This document shows positions 9,291-17,262 of a stretch of DNA of 64,000 nt, piece after piece. The DNA is from Legionella lytica (GTDB lineage Bacteria > Pseudomonadota > Gammaproteobacteria > Legionellales > Legionellaceae), in contig NZ_CP071527.1 in assembly GCF_023921225.1 (NCBI RefSeq), positions 2,694,501-2,758,500 of the forward strand, read 5' to 3'. The notes below the pieces were generated by a model, which saw only the letters and a program-made list of their open reading frames with translations, was not told where the DNA came from and ran no database searches. The translations under genes were made by a program, and so were the position numbers. Position 1 is the first letter of the stretch. Every line of letters starts with the position of its first letter.

Positions 9291-10484
9291 ATGCATTCAC
9301 GATTCTTAGGTGGAGTTCTTTTAATTGTTGGAACCTCTATAGGAGGTGGCATGCTAGCCCTTCCTGTTGCCAATGCAGCTACTGGTTTTTGGCAGTCATC
9401 AGCTTTTCTATTCGTGTGTTGGGTTTTTATGACCTTAGGCGCATTTTTTATCCTTGAAGCTAACCTATACCTACCCAAAGGTAAAAATATGGTTTCTATG
9501 GCAGCAGCTACCTTAGGTAATTATGGTTTGCTCACAGCCTGGATAAGCTACCTATTTTTATTATATACCCTACTTTCAGCCTATATTTCTGGCGGAGCCG
9601 ATGTATTAAATAGCTTACTAGCCAAAATTGGTTTGCATCTTAACGATTGGCAAGCCAGTTCCCTGTTTACCTTATTGTTTGGATTAATTGTTTATGGTGG
9701 CATTCGTTCTGTGGATTATGCCAATCGTGCCCTGATGTTTGGTAAATTAGCCGTTTACTTTTTATTAATTGCTCTTATCGCTCCTTACATTGACGTACAA
9801 AATTTCCACCACGGGAATATCCGTTATATTGGCGGTACAATTATGATTTTAATCACCTCATTTGGCTTTGCGATTATCGTCCCAAATCTTAGAGAGTACT
9901 TTGATGATGACATCAAACAGCTGAAAAAGGTCATTCTTATTGGTTCTTTAATCCCTTTATTTTGTTACTTAGCCTGGGATGCCGTAATTATGGGAGCTAT
10001 TCCTGCTGAAGGGAGTCAAAATCTTGACAGCTTAATGCAAAATCCTCACACAACCAGTGCCTTAGCCTCATTATTATCCAACAGAGTCCAAAGCCCTACC
10101 ATTAGTGCTTTATTTAATTTCTTTACCTCCATCTGCATGCTCACTGCATTTTTAGGGGTGTCGTTATGTTTATACAGCTTCCTCGCTGATGGCTTGAAAT
10201 TACGTACCCATGGTCATCATGGTATTGGCTTGTTTTTATTAACCTTTATTCCTCCTTTATTAATCGTAATTTATTATCCTGGAGCCTATCTTCATGCCTT
10301 AGGTTATGCCGGTATTTTCTGTATTATCTTGCTACTATTTTTACCTGCATTAATGTGTTATTTTGGAAGAAAAAACCACAGTTCAACCTTTATTGTTCCT
10401 GGTGGTAAAATAACTCAGATTGCCGTGCTCCTCATTTCCATTTTACTTTTAGCGCATGAACTCTGGGGATTATTGGGGGGTTAA
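9291..10484 (+). CDS. Aromatic amino acid permease (TyrP/Mtr-like), copy 1
   Basis: Inner-membrane importer of the hydroxy/aromatic amino acid permease (HAAAP) family, 397 aa, the usual length. The family signature GGVLLIVGTSIGGGMLALPV occupies residues 5-24 in the first membrane segment. About eleven hydrophobic segments follow, and LTSFGFAIIVPNL-type sequence marks the middle of the protein. It is about 60% identical by eye to the next gene, also 397 aa, so the two are a tandem duplication. Tyrosine is the family's best-known substrate; tryptophan or phenylalanine is equally possible. Confidence 0.9.
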   Translation: MHSRFLGGVLLIVGTSIGGGMLALPVANAATGFWQSSAFLFVCWVFMTLGAFFILEANLYLPKGKNMVSMAAATLGNYGLLTAWISYLFLLYTLLSAYISGGADVLNSLLAKIGLHLNDWQASSLFTLLFGLIVYGGIRSVDYANRALMFGKLAVYFLLIALIAPYIDVQNFHHGNIRYIGGTIMILITSFGFAIIVPNLREYFDDDIKQLKKVILIGSLIPLFCYLAWDAVIMGAIPAEGSQNLDSLMQNPHTTSALASLLSNRVQSPTISALFNFFTSICMLTAFLGVSLCLYSFLADGLKLRTHGHHGIGLFLLTFIPPLLIVIYYPGAYLHALGYAGIFCIILLLFLPALMCYFGRKNHSSTFIVPGGKITQIAVLLISILLLAHELWGLLGG

Positions 10485-10572
10485 GTAGACCTGAAAAGGC
10501 CTAATATTGACTTTAACTGAAAAATAAAGTAGCATATTGCTCTATATTTGAACATTCTTTGGCGTATATCAC

Positions 10573-11766
10573 ATGACCAATTCAAAATTAATCGGTGGGA
10601 TATTACTCATTGTAGGTACATCAATAGGCGGTGGAATGCTTGCGCTACCAGTATCTACAGCTGAAGTAGGTTTTACTAACTCTATTTTCTTCTTATTTTT
10701 CTGCTGGTTAGTCATGACTGCAGGCGCCCTTCTCGTTCTCGAAGTCAATCTACGCCTTCCTGCCGGTAGTAATATGATTTCTATGGCGAAATCAACCTTA
10801 GGTATGCCTGGACAAATTATTGCGTGGATTACCTACCTGTTTTTACTATACACCTTACTTTCTGCCTACATTTCTGGAGGCAGTGATGTATTTAATAATT
10901 TACTACATAAAGTAGGTATTAATTTACCCACAAGCCTTACCTCCATGCTATTCACTATACTTTTTAGTTTAATTGTGTATAAAGGGATTCGCTCTGTAGA
11001 TTACGTCAATCGCGGATTAATGTTTGGAAAATTAGGAGTTTATGCCTTACTTGTAGTAATTATCAGTCCTCATGCATCCTCTGAAGGCTTAACGGGAGGT
11101 TCCGCGCGTGCATTCACCGGGACATTAATGATCTTAGTCACCTCTTTTGGTTATGCATCAATTATTCCCAGTTTAAGAGATTATTTTGGCGATGATATTC
11201 GCTCATTAAGACGAGTAATTCTTTTGGGCTCATTAATCCCCCTCGCCTGCTACATTATTTGGGATGCAGTAATCATGGGCGTGGTTTCTCGTGAAGGAGA
11301 AAATGGATTAATCGCACTAATGAGTTCAGAACATGCAACGAGTGGCTTAACAGAGGCCTTGAGCCAATCAGTACAAAGCCAATGGATTAGTGGATTTTTT
11401 GGATTTTTCACCTCAATCTGTATGCTTACCGCCTTTTTAGGAGTTTCCTTAGGATTATTTGATTTTCTCGCTGATGGCTTAAAACTAAAAAAATCAGGAA
11501 GCCAAGGAAAATACATCCTTGTTTTAACCTTTCTTCCCCCCTTAGCCGTAGTATTATTGAATCCAGGAATTTATTTGCATGCATTAAGTTATGCCGGAGT
11601 TTGCTGTGTAATTTTATTATTACTTTTACCCGCAATTATGGCGTGGAAAGGCCGAAAAACTTGTGTAATGGCTGCAGAAGGCCATCTTATCCCGGGTGGG
11701 AATTTGAGCTTAGCCTTAATCGGTTTTATTGCAACTGGATTGTTGATGATTGCACTTATGTATTAA
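10573..11766 (+). CDS. Aromatic amino acid permease (TyrP/Mtr-like), copy 2
   Basis: Second tandem HAAAP permease, exactly as long as its neighbour (397 aa). It carries the same opening GGILLIVGTSIGGGMLALPV and the same later blocks, including SICMLTAFLGVSLGLFDFLA near residue 280-300. The 88-base gap leaves room for its own promoter. A strong symmetric terminator follows at 11843-11880. Divergence in the loops between segments suggests different substrate preference, but that is an inference. Confidence 0.9.
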   Translation: MTNSKLIGGILLIVGTSIGGGMLALPVSTAEVGFTNSIFFLFFCWLVMTAGALLVLEVNLRLPAGSNMISMAKSTLGMPGQIIAWITYLFLLYTLLSAYISGGSDVFNNLLHKVGINLPTSLTSMLFTILFSLIVYKGIRSVDYVNRGLMFGKLGVYALLVVIISPHASSEGLTGGSARAFTGTLMILVTSFGYASIIPSLRDYFGDDIRSLRRVILLGSLIPLACYIIWDAVIMGVVSREGENGLIALMSSEHATSGLTEALSQSVQSQWISGFFGFFTSICMLTAFLGVSLGLFDFLADGLKLKKSGSQGKYILVLTFLPPLAVVLLNPGIYLHALSYAGVCCVILLLLLPAIMAWKGRKTCVMAAEGHLIPGGNLSLALIGFIATGLLMIALMY

Positions 11767-11842
11767 TAAAAATGAATTCGCAGCACTCATAACTCCCAGA
11801 TTACACCGCGTTGCATCCAGGCTACATTCGATTGGTTCCTGG

Positions 11843-11880
11843 ATAAAGAAAAGCCCACGATTCTGTGGGCTTTTCTTTAT
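11843..11880. terminator. Bidirectional intrinsic terminator
   Basis: Perfect 16-bp arms (ATAAAGAAAAGCCCAC and its complement) around the loop GATTCT. The GC core is flanked by A-rich sequence on the left and T-rich on the right, so it serves the second permease gene on the plus strand and csbD on the minus strand. Confidence 0.9.
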
Positions 11881-11897
11881 ATTTCATTCAATGACTA

Positions 11898-12101
11898 TTA
11901 ATGAAATTTTCTTTTTTGGAAATCACGTACTAATTTCTTAGCTTCATCCATGGTATAGCCATAGTGCTTTTGCAATTTACCATAGATCTCTTCGTGGTTA
12001 CCTTCGATTTTTTTGAGATCGTCATCAGTCAGCTTACCCCATACTTGTTTCATTTTGCCACTGACTTCTTTCCAAGTTCCTTCAAAAATATCCTTATTCA
12101 T
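11898..12101 (-). CDS. CsbD family stress-response protein
   Basis: Small hydrophilic protein of 67 aa matching the CsbD family in length and pattern: FEGTWKEVSGKMKQVWGKLT at about 6-25, then a second helical half. CsbD proteins are induced by general stress in many bacteria and their biochemical role is unknown. An AGGAGAAATTCT ribosome site precedes the ATG. It shares its terminator with the convergent permease gene. Confidence 0.9.
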   Translation of the reverse strand: MNKDIFEGTWKEVSGKMKQVWGKLTDDDLKKIEGNHEEIYGKLQKHYGYTMDEAKKLVRDFQKRKFH

Positions 12102-12233
12102 TAGAATTTCTCCTAAATTATATTTTTAAACTAGTGAAATAATTTTCGCTAGTGAACATAAATTTAGTAGACAATTAACCCAATTGCAAAAAAAATATTA
12201 CAAAATAACCAAAATATGAATAAAATCACTTAC

Positions 12234-12704
12234 TTAAAATGCTGATATTTTCATGACCGTTACAGGATGCTCTCTAAATTTATCTGTTCCAATGATTTCC
12301 CACCCTAAGGATTGATAATACTCAGGGATAGTGTGATCCAAGGCAAAAAGATACAGCGTAGTAAAACCAAATTTTTTTGCTTCTTGCTTGATAACTTCCA
12401 CCAATTGGCGCGCAATACCCTGCCCTCGATATGCCTCATCAACCCCAAGCGAACCTAACCACGGTGTCAAATCAGGCCGAATACCATCGTTTTCACGTAA
12501 ACTGCACATGCCAACCGCTTTGCCTTCGTGCAGGGCCACATAAGTCAACGGCATCGTATCCGAGTTTGCATGATCACGAAAGCGTTCTGCAGCCTGCTCT
12601 AAAGACACCTCTGGCAACCATATACGTCCTAATCCCTCATACCAAATTTTCGCTAAATCAGATAAAGTGTGTTGATGATTTTTAAATAGATCAATCGTTA
12701 TCAT
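12234..12704 (-). CDS. GNAT family N-acetyltransferase
   Basis: Cytosolic acyl-CoA-dependent N-acetyltransferase of 156 aa. The acetyl-CoA binding motif A appears as LGVDEAYRGQGIARQLVEVI (about 86-105), with the R/Q-x-x-G-x-G/A core RGQGIA. The fold then continues through LYLFALDHT and YYQSLGWE, the usual motif B. The acceptor is unknown. AGGAGGAACC precedes the ATG. Confidence 0.88.
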   Translation of the reverse strand: MITIDLFKNHQHTLSDLAKIWYEGLGRIWLPEVSLEQAAERFRDHANSDTMPLTYVALHEGKAVGMCSLRENDGIRPDLTPWLGSLGVDEAYRGQGIARQLVEVIKQEAKKFGFTTLYLFALDHTIPEYYQSLGWEIIGTDKFREHPVTVMKISAF

Positions 12705-12783
12705 ATAGGTTCCTCCTGGATAAAAAATATTCGTTTCACTAGTCTAACAAGGTAAACCATTTTCTTGCAAATAGGTTCTCATA

Positions 12784-12812
12784 TTGGCACTAAGCCTCAT
12801 TCATGATAGAAT
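12784..12812 (+). promoter_or_regulatory. Sigma-70 promoter of the thiamine unit
   Basis: TTGGCA (12784-12789), 17 bases, TAGAAT (12807-12812): five of six consensus bases in each box and ideal spacing. Transcription would start at about 12819, a few bases before the riboswitch. Confidence 0.75.
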
Positions 12813-12821
12813 AATATTTGT

Positions 12822-12907
12822 ACATTAGGGGTGCCATGAGCAATCTGGCTGAGAGGATAAACCAACCCTTTGAACCTGATCTCATTCGTCTGAGCGGAGG
12901 AAAATGT
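12822..12907 (+). promoter_or_regulatory. TPP riboswitch (thi-box)
   Basis: Conserved aptamer elements appear in order: GGGGTGC (12828-12834), GCTGAGA (12848-12854), ACCTGATCT (12874-12882), the P5-like hairpin CTCA/TGAG (12881-12894) and GCGGAGGA (12895-12902). ACATT (12822-12826) pairs with AATGT (12903-12907) to close P1. The Shine-Dalgarno GGAGG (12896-12900) lies inside the conserved core and the GTG start overlaps P1. TPP binding should therefore block translation directly, with no separate expression platform. The genes downstream (transporter, thiamine pyrophosphokinase) fit. Confidence 0.92.
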
Positions 12908-13172
12908 GTCTCTTATTATGTGTTCTGGTATTGTTGCTTTTGTTACATCATTTATTGGTCTATTACCCCAAATTATAAAATCCATTAAAACAAAATCCAC
13001 CCAAGATTTGTCGATGTTGATGCTAGTTAACTATCTGATTTGCTCCATAGCATGGATTATATATGGCAGTGGTACGAACTCCTTTTTCGTCATTAGCTCC
13101 AATATCGCGGGTTTATTGATTAGCCTCCTGCTGATTCTGTTAAAGAGACGCTATGATGTTCAACGCCCTTAA
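12906..13172 (+). CDS. SemiSWEET / PQ-loop transporter, predicted thiamine importer
   Basis: Inner-membrane protein of 88 aa with three hydrophobic segments (about 5-24, 38-55, 60-80), the SemiSWEET layout that works as a dimer. The PQ motif is LLPQIIKSIKTKSTQDLS (about 19-36). The GTG start is chosen because GGAGG lies five bases upstream; an ATG two bases earlier is in another frame. Known SemiSWEETs carry sugars, but this one is under a TPP riboswitch and overlaps the thiamine pyrophosphokinase gene by 20 bases. Thiamine or a thiamine precursor is therefore the likeliest substrate (inference from context). Confidence 0.85.
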   Translation: MSLIMCSGIVAFVTSFIGLLPQIIKSIKTKSTQDLSMLMLVNYLICSIAWIIYGSGTNSFFVISSNIAGLLISLLLILLKRRYDVQRP

Positions 13173-13845
13173 TTTAGCTAGCTATCGCTCTATTTTATGC
13201 CTTAATGGTGAATTACCTGTATCTTCTTTTTTCATAGAAATGCAGCGGCCTATAATTGCCACCGACGGTGCGACAAATAGCCTGCATGAGTTGGGGATTC
13301 ATCCCGAGGTAATCATCGGTGATTTGGATTCTGTTCTGCCTGAACTATTGGAAAGCCATTCTCACATACACCTCCCTGAGCAAAACAGCAATGATTATCA
13401 AAAGGCATTAGTGTACCTCAAGGAAAAAGACTTATTACCTGCGATTGTCGTTGGAGTTAATGGAGGCTACTTAGATCACATATTAAATAATATTAATATT
13501 TTTCTAGAAACAAATTGTCTTTTATATTCACCACCAATAACCGGTGTGGTGCTTAAGGAAAACATGCAATTAAATTGCATATTGCCCATACAAACCAAAA
13601 TTTCATTAATGGGAATCCCACAAGCCACCCTCTCCTCGAAAGGATTACAATGGGAACTCAATGCCACTCATTTAAGTTTCCCAGGAACAAGCTCTTGCTT
13701 TAATCGGACTCAGGCAGCAGAAATTCATTTAGAAGTACATCAAGGAAATGTTCTGGTTCTCATTTATGAACAACAAATCAATGATGCAGGAATCTCGAGG
13801 TACCTACGGAAGCCCGATACCACACAAATGCCCCCCTTAAAATGA
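13153..13845 (+). CDS. Thiamine pyrophosphokinase
   Basis: Cytosolic enzyme of 230 aa that converts thiamine to thiamine pyrophosphate using ATP. The family motifs are seen: ATDGATNSLHELGI (about 36-49), VIIGDLDSV (about 54-62) and SNDYQKAL (about 80-87), with the D residues that bind Mg-ATP. A C-terminal beta domain (about 130-215) closes the thiamine site. It overlaps the transporter gene, so both are under the upstream TPP riboswitch. Import followed by immediate pyrophosphorylation would trap the vitamin in the cell. Confidence 0.9.
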   Translation: MMFNALNLASYRSILCLNGELPVSSFFIEMQRPIIATDGATNSLHELGIHPEVIIGDLDSVLPELLESHSHIHLPEQNSNDYQKALVYLKEKDLLPAIVVGVNGGYLDHILNNINIFLETNCLLYSPPITGVVLKENMQLNCILPIQTKISLMGIPQATLSSKGLQWELNATHLSFPGTSSCFNRTQAAEIHLEVHQGNVLVLIYEQQINDAGISRYLRKPDTTQMPPLK

Positions 13846-13880
13846 CGTACTACGATTTGAAAAAGACTAAAATCAGGTCA

Positions 13881-15287
13881 TTAAGGATTTTTATAAGAAG
13901 TATCCGAAACTATATCATTAGACGGAGCACCATCCTCATTAGTTTCAGGGGCTTTAGCAAAGAATCCACTAGCATTAGCCTTTCTTTTTTTAGCTACGAG
14001 TACATCTTTTGCTAATTCCTCCCCACTTTCTTTTCTCTTCGGCCGACGGGGAGCATCATCTAAATCAACCTGCTCCGCGCCCATTCGTTTTAGACCTGCG
14101 GACATTACTTGCGTTACTAAAGGCTGCTGCGGATTTTCATTTTCACCTAAATTATCTGCGCTAGACAATTGGAGAGCCGAAGAGGCTGCAGAGACTTCAT
14201 CTAACTCCATAGGCTCCTGATATTGATACCAAGCCCCTTCCGGCAACTCGACATAAGAGGTGCTGGGTTCTACTATAGGGATGAAAGGAGAAATAGACGG
14301 CATTGTAGCCGCCTCATCACCGAACTCCTCACGAGGCTGGTCAGGAAAATAAATACCCAAATCTGACATCGAAAAAGAGTAGTTATAATTATTTTTCAAA
14401 ATATCTTCAAAACGTGAGCGTCTGACTTGAAGAGAGCTCATTATTTTTTTTATTTCATATTGGTTCAAACCTGATTCTTCCGCAAGTTTTTGCAGTAAAT
14501 CCCCTTCTAAATATATAATTTTCTTCATCATTTCTTCAATTTCCTGAGCATTATTAAGTAGTTCTTTAAGCTCAGGAATTTTATAACCAAGATTATTTAA
14601 AGGGGCTAATACTCCGGTAGTACTAAAACTGTCTAATTGAACGTCCTCATCGGAGCTATCTAATTCATCACTAGCCGCGGACAAATCCTTAAATAAATCA
14701 CGAAAATAATAATCATTAATTCCTTCTGTGTGCCCATCTTTAAATGCTTGATAATTAATACCTCCAATAATCATGCGAAATGGATCATCTAGGACCTCTT
14801 CAAAGTGCCCAACATTAAAAGCAGCTACTTGATTAAATTGAAAACTATGCCCAGGATCAATTCTCACTGCAACTAAATCATAGGCTTTAGTATCTGCCCC
14901 CTTTGCAGGGACAAGGCCAATATTAGAACAATCCCAATCGATTTCGCCCAAATAATAACCAGCTATAATAATGGCAGAAAAGTTTTTAACCCGACTAAAA
15001 GGATAACTCCCCCCCTGATATTCAACACTAAGAAGAGAGTTTTGCGATAACTGGAAATCCGCAAATCCTTCTAGAAAATTACAGGCTCTTCCATCATCTG
15101 AAGTCAAATAATAATTAGGCTGATAGTCACCTAATAGTTTTTTAAAAATTTTTCCTGCAAACACCGCTAAAGCAGAGGAGCCAGAATTATGGTGCGTAAT
15201 ATGATATGAAGTACCTTCGCCATCTTGGAATTTGCCCTCTTCATTTATCTCTAGGCTAATTTCCTGGCCATTCTCTTTAATATACAT
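13881..15287 (-). CDS. Kinase-like protein with nuclear-localisation-type tail, candidate Dot/Icm effector
   Basis: Not assigned to a named family. In the 468-aa protein, residues 105-155 contain GEIDWDCSNIGLV and then VRIDPGHSF. The spacing recalls the catalytic loop (D-x4-N) and metal-binding DxG loop of atypical kinases. Residues 225-310 are helical and charged. Near 415-440 the sequence RRPKRK, about 13 residues, KKRK forms a bipartite nuclear signal. The last 20 residues are hydrophilic, with ETNEDG, as in many Dot/Icm substrates. It is monocistronic, convergent with the thiamine genes. Kinase activity and secretion are both inferences. Confidence 0.7.
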   Translation of the reverse strand: MYIKENGQEISLEINEEGKFQDGEGTSYHITHHNSGSSALAVFAGKIFKKLLGDYQPNYYLTSDDGRACNFLEGFADFQLSQNSLLSVEYQGGSYPFSRVKNFSAIIIAGYYLGEIDWDCSNIGLVPAKGADTKAYDLVAVRIDPGHSFQFNQVAAFNVGHFEEVLDDPFRMIIGGINYQAFKDGHTEGINDYYFRDLFKDLSAASDELDSSDEDVQLDSFSTTGVLAPLNNLGYKIPELKELLNNAQEIEEMMKKIIYLEGDLLQKLAEESGLNQYEIKKIMSSLQVRRSRFEDILKNNYNYSFSMSDLGIYFPDQPREEFGDEAATMPSISPFIPIVEPSTSYVELPEGAWYQYQEPMELDEVSAASSALQLSSADNLGENENPQQPLVTQVMSAGLKRMGAEQVDLDDAPRRPKRKESGEELAKDVLVAKKRKANASGFFAKAPETNEDGAPSNDIVSDTSYKNP

Positions 15288-15385
15288 AAAGACCTTTATT
15301 TCACCATTATGATAAAATCATAGCACACCTTCCCGTTGTGCAAAAAGAATCCGTTTAAAAACCTCATGGTTGAGTGGTCTCAACT

Positions 15386-15502
15386 GTGAAGCCCCAATGG
15401 ATTGACTATATGCTGATTTTTATTGGTATTGGCCTGTTCTACGTGTATACTGGTAAATTCCTACCCGCTACATTAAATTATAATCAAGCGGTTGTTGGGT
15501 GA
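15386..15502 (+). CDS. Possible small membrane peptide or gene fragment
   Basis: A GTG-initiated frame of 38 codons encodes one hydrophobic segment (IDYMLIFIGIGLFYVYTG) and a short tail. No good ribosome site is visible, so it could equally be the 3' end of a lost gene. It is the only coding-like stretch in the gap between the kinase-like gene and the next plus-strand gene. Confidence 0.25.
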   Translation: MKPQWIDYMLIFIGIGLFYVYTGKFLPATLNYNQAVVG

Positions 15503-15551
15503 GTTTTCTCCTCTATAATTTTAAACCTATTAAGAAAGTAATATCTAAGAA

Positions 15552-16277
15552 ATGCTCTGGAAAAAAATAGTTCGACATAAATATTTTATATTAGGTCTTG
15601 TTTTTTATTTCATTTTTATTGTGACCGAGACATCAAAGCCAAGCTTAACCCTTAGCTTATTTAAAAATAGTTTTCCGCTCTTCACATTGAATGAAAATTT
15701 TTTGACCATCATCTCAGAAACATTTATTAATGCTGCTGTAGTTCTTATCTTCTATTGTATTATTGACGTGCGGGCGAAGCTTTTGACTATTAGCTCAATT
15801 ACGAGTGAATTAGACAATAATTACCATCAATTTAATAGTATCTTAATTAAGCGCATCGGGGATTTTCTAAGAAATCAAAGTACCGCTGAGGCAATAAGAA
15901 TATCCAGCAAGATCAAGGAAGATACGGAAGGAATCGTTTACTCCAAATACCTTTTCTTCCAAAATGAAGCATCTCCAGAAATGCGGCAATTGATTAAAGA
16001 AAAGCTCAAAGAAGAACGCATTTTCATGGCATTTGAGTCTTCCGCATTAATTAATACTATTGATAAGCTCATCGGCCTAGAACATCTCTCCTTTGATAAA
16101 AAGAACATCCTTTCTAAAATCAAAAGGGATATTAGCTCTATTGAACCTGTAGGACCTATCAATGAAAGCTCCTGTCCGTTATTTGATCTGATATACAGCG
16201 ATACGAAAAAAACAATTATGGATGATGCGGTAATGCTGATTATCAAAGAGCTTAATAATGACATTAATAGTTTGTAA
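15552..16277 (+). CDS. Hypothetical membrane protein
   Basis: I do not recognise a family. The 241-aa protein has two N-terminal hydrophobic segments (about 10-27 and 52-73). A cytoplasmic region of about 165 residues follows, rich in charged residues and predicted to be largely helical. The layout resembles small membrane-anchored accessory proteins of variable regions. GAAAGTAATATCTAAGAA precedes the ATG. It lies in an accessory stretch with degenerate genes on both sides. Confidence 0.6.
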   Translation: MLWKKIVRHKYFILGLVFYFIFIVTETSKPSLTLSLFKNSFPLFTLNENFLTIISETFINAAVVLIFYCIIDVRAKLLTISSITSELDNNYHQFNSILIKRIGDFLRNQSTAEAIRISSKIKEDTEGIVYSKYLFFQNEASPEMRQLIKEKLKEERIFMAFESSALINTIDKLIGLEHLSFDKKNILSKIKRDISSIEPVGPINESSCPLFDLIYSDTKKTIMDDAVMLIIKELNNDINSL

Positions 16278-16319
16278 TCATAGGCGGTCCATGTTTGGGC
16301 CCATGGCCTTCAATTAAGT

Positions 16320-16493
16320 TTACATCAAAGAACAGCGACCACTTGGTGCATCACTATCCTTTTTCTTAGTTTCGTTCACCTCCTGCATAAATTCCTTCCC
16401 TCCTTCAGTCATATATAAGTTAGACGAAGATATTGCAGCTGTATAACGAGCAGAACTAACCGATGATTCAACTACTTTTAAACCAAAATTCAA
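16320..16493 (-). CDS. Small ORF or gene fragment ending in a CaaX box (CSLM)
   Basis: A 57-codon minus-strand frame from a TTG (GAGG lies about 10 bases upstream) to the TAA at 16320-16322. The C-terminus reads ETKKKDSDAPSGRCSLM: a lysine-rich stretch followed by a four-residue CaaX box at the very end. This is the form of host-prenylated proteins, used by known Legionella effectors. The body (TAAISSSNLYMTEGGKEFMQ) matches nothing I know. It may be the 3' remnant of a larger effector gene, because the frame is closed just upstream. Confidence 0.4.
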   Translation of the reverse strand: MNFGLKVVESSVSSARYTAAISSSNLYMTEGGKEFMQEVNETKKKDSDAPSGRCSLM

Positions 16494-16681
16494 AGCATTC
16501 AGTCCTCATACACTTTGATAAATTATTGTCAAGGACTGTTTTGACGCCCTCCCAAATAGAAAAAAAATTTTGTTCCAAAAGCAAAAAAAATACCCGGGAA
16601 GAATTGACTCAAGAGGTAATTGAACGAGGCGCTTTGACTTTAGTCGCCATTCAGCATGAAATCAGAGATGAGTCAGAGCCG

Positions 16682-16720
16682 GCAACAAAGAGGAAAAAAC
16701 CTCTTTGGGGTGCTTTTTTT
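16682..16720 (+). terminator. Rho-independent terminator-like hairpin in degenerate DNA
   Basis: CAAAGAGG and CCTCTTTG enclose six A residues. GCA and TGC extend the stem across a small internal loop, and seven T residues follow. It lies inside a 132-codon open frame (16463-16861), which argues that this frame is not a gene. The rest of 16494-17262 shows nothing I can support. Confidence 0.65.
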
Positions 16721-17262
16721 ACCTCAGAAAATGGGAGCACATCGACCCGCAACGAAGAAGTCAATTTCAAAAGACTAAAGAAATTTGGAGTGATGCTGCC
16801 AAGGAGCTGCTTGGCGCCTAAAATCCGGCAAATCTACTTTTTTGAAAATTCAAAAATTTAGTTGACGGCGCCCTATAGGTAATAGGTCAAATCATTAGCG
16901 AATAAAAAAATATTGGTTAAAACCAACCATTTTAAGATGCTTCTATCCGGAGATTTGGATTTAAAATATATAGGTAAAATAAAAAAATTGAAAAAATGTG
17001 GACCAAAAATTCGACTTTTGCCGCGAGAAGCATTACCTGGCTGGAGGATATTTTCTTTTCTGCTTCAAGTCCTAAGAGACTGCTCCATATGATTAAAAAA
17101 AACACTAAAGAGAAGTTTAGATACTTGTTTTTGAGAAACTTTTTAAGCATTTAAAAACAGATGAAACATGAAGGAAAATGAGTGTAGCATAAAATGAATT
17201 TACTCTTCATTTAGTTATTAAAGCAAGTTTGTTATAATTTTCCTTTTTAAGAGTTTTTTCTC

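Noticed and set aside
13881..15287. HipA-type toxin assignment for the kinase-like protein
   Set aside because: No antitoxin gene lies beside it. The HipA N-terminal domains and a clear glycine-rich loop are missing, and the basic C-terminal tail points to a host target.
16463..16861. A 132-codon plus-strand frame with KRKK-type basic text
   Set aside because: A convincing rho-independent terminator (16682-16720) lies inside it. There is no ribosome site, and the frame overlaps the CaaX frame on the other strand.
16932..17150. A 72-codon minus-strand frame with hydrophobic segments
   Set aside because: The AT-rich DNA gives hydrophobic codons by chance, and there is no convincing ribosome site or neighbour. 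It may be a small membrane protein, but I cannot support it.
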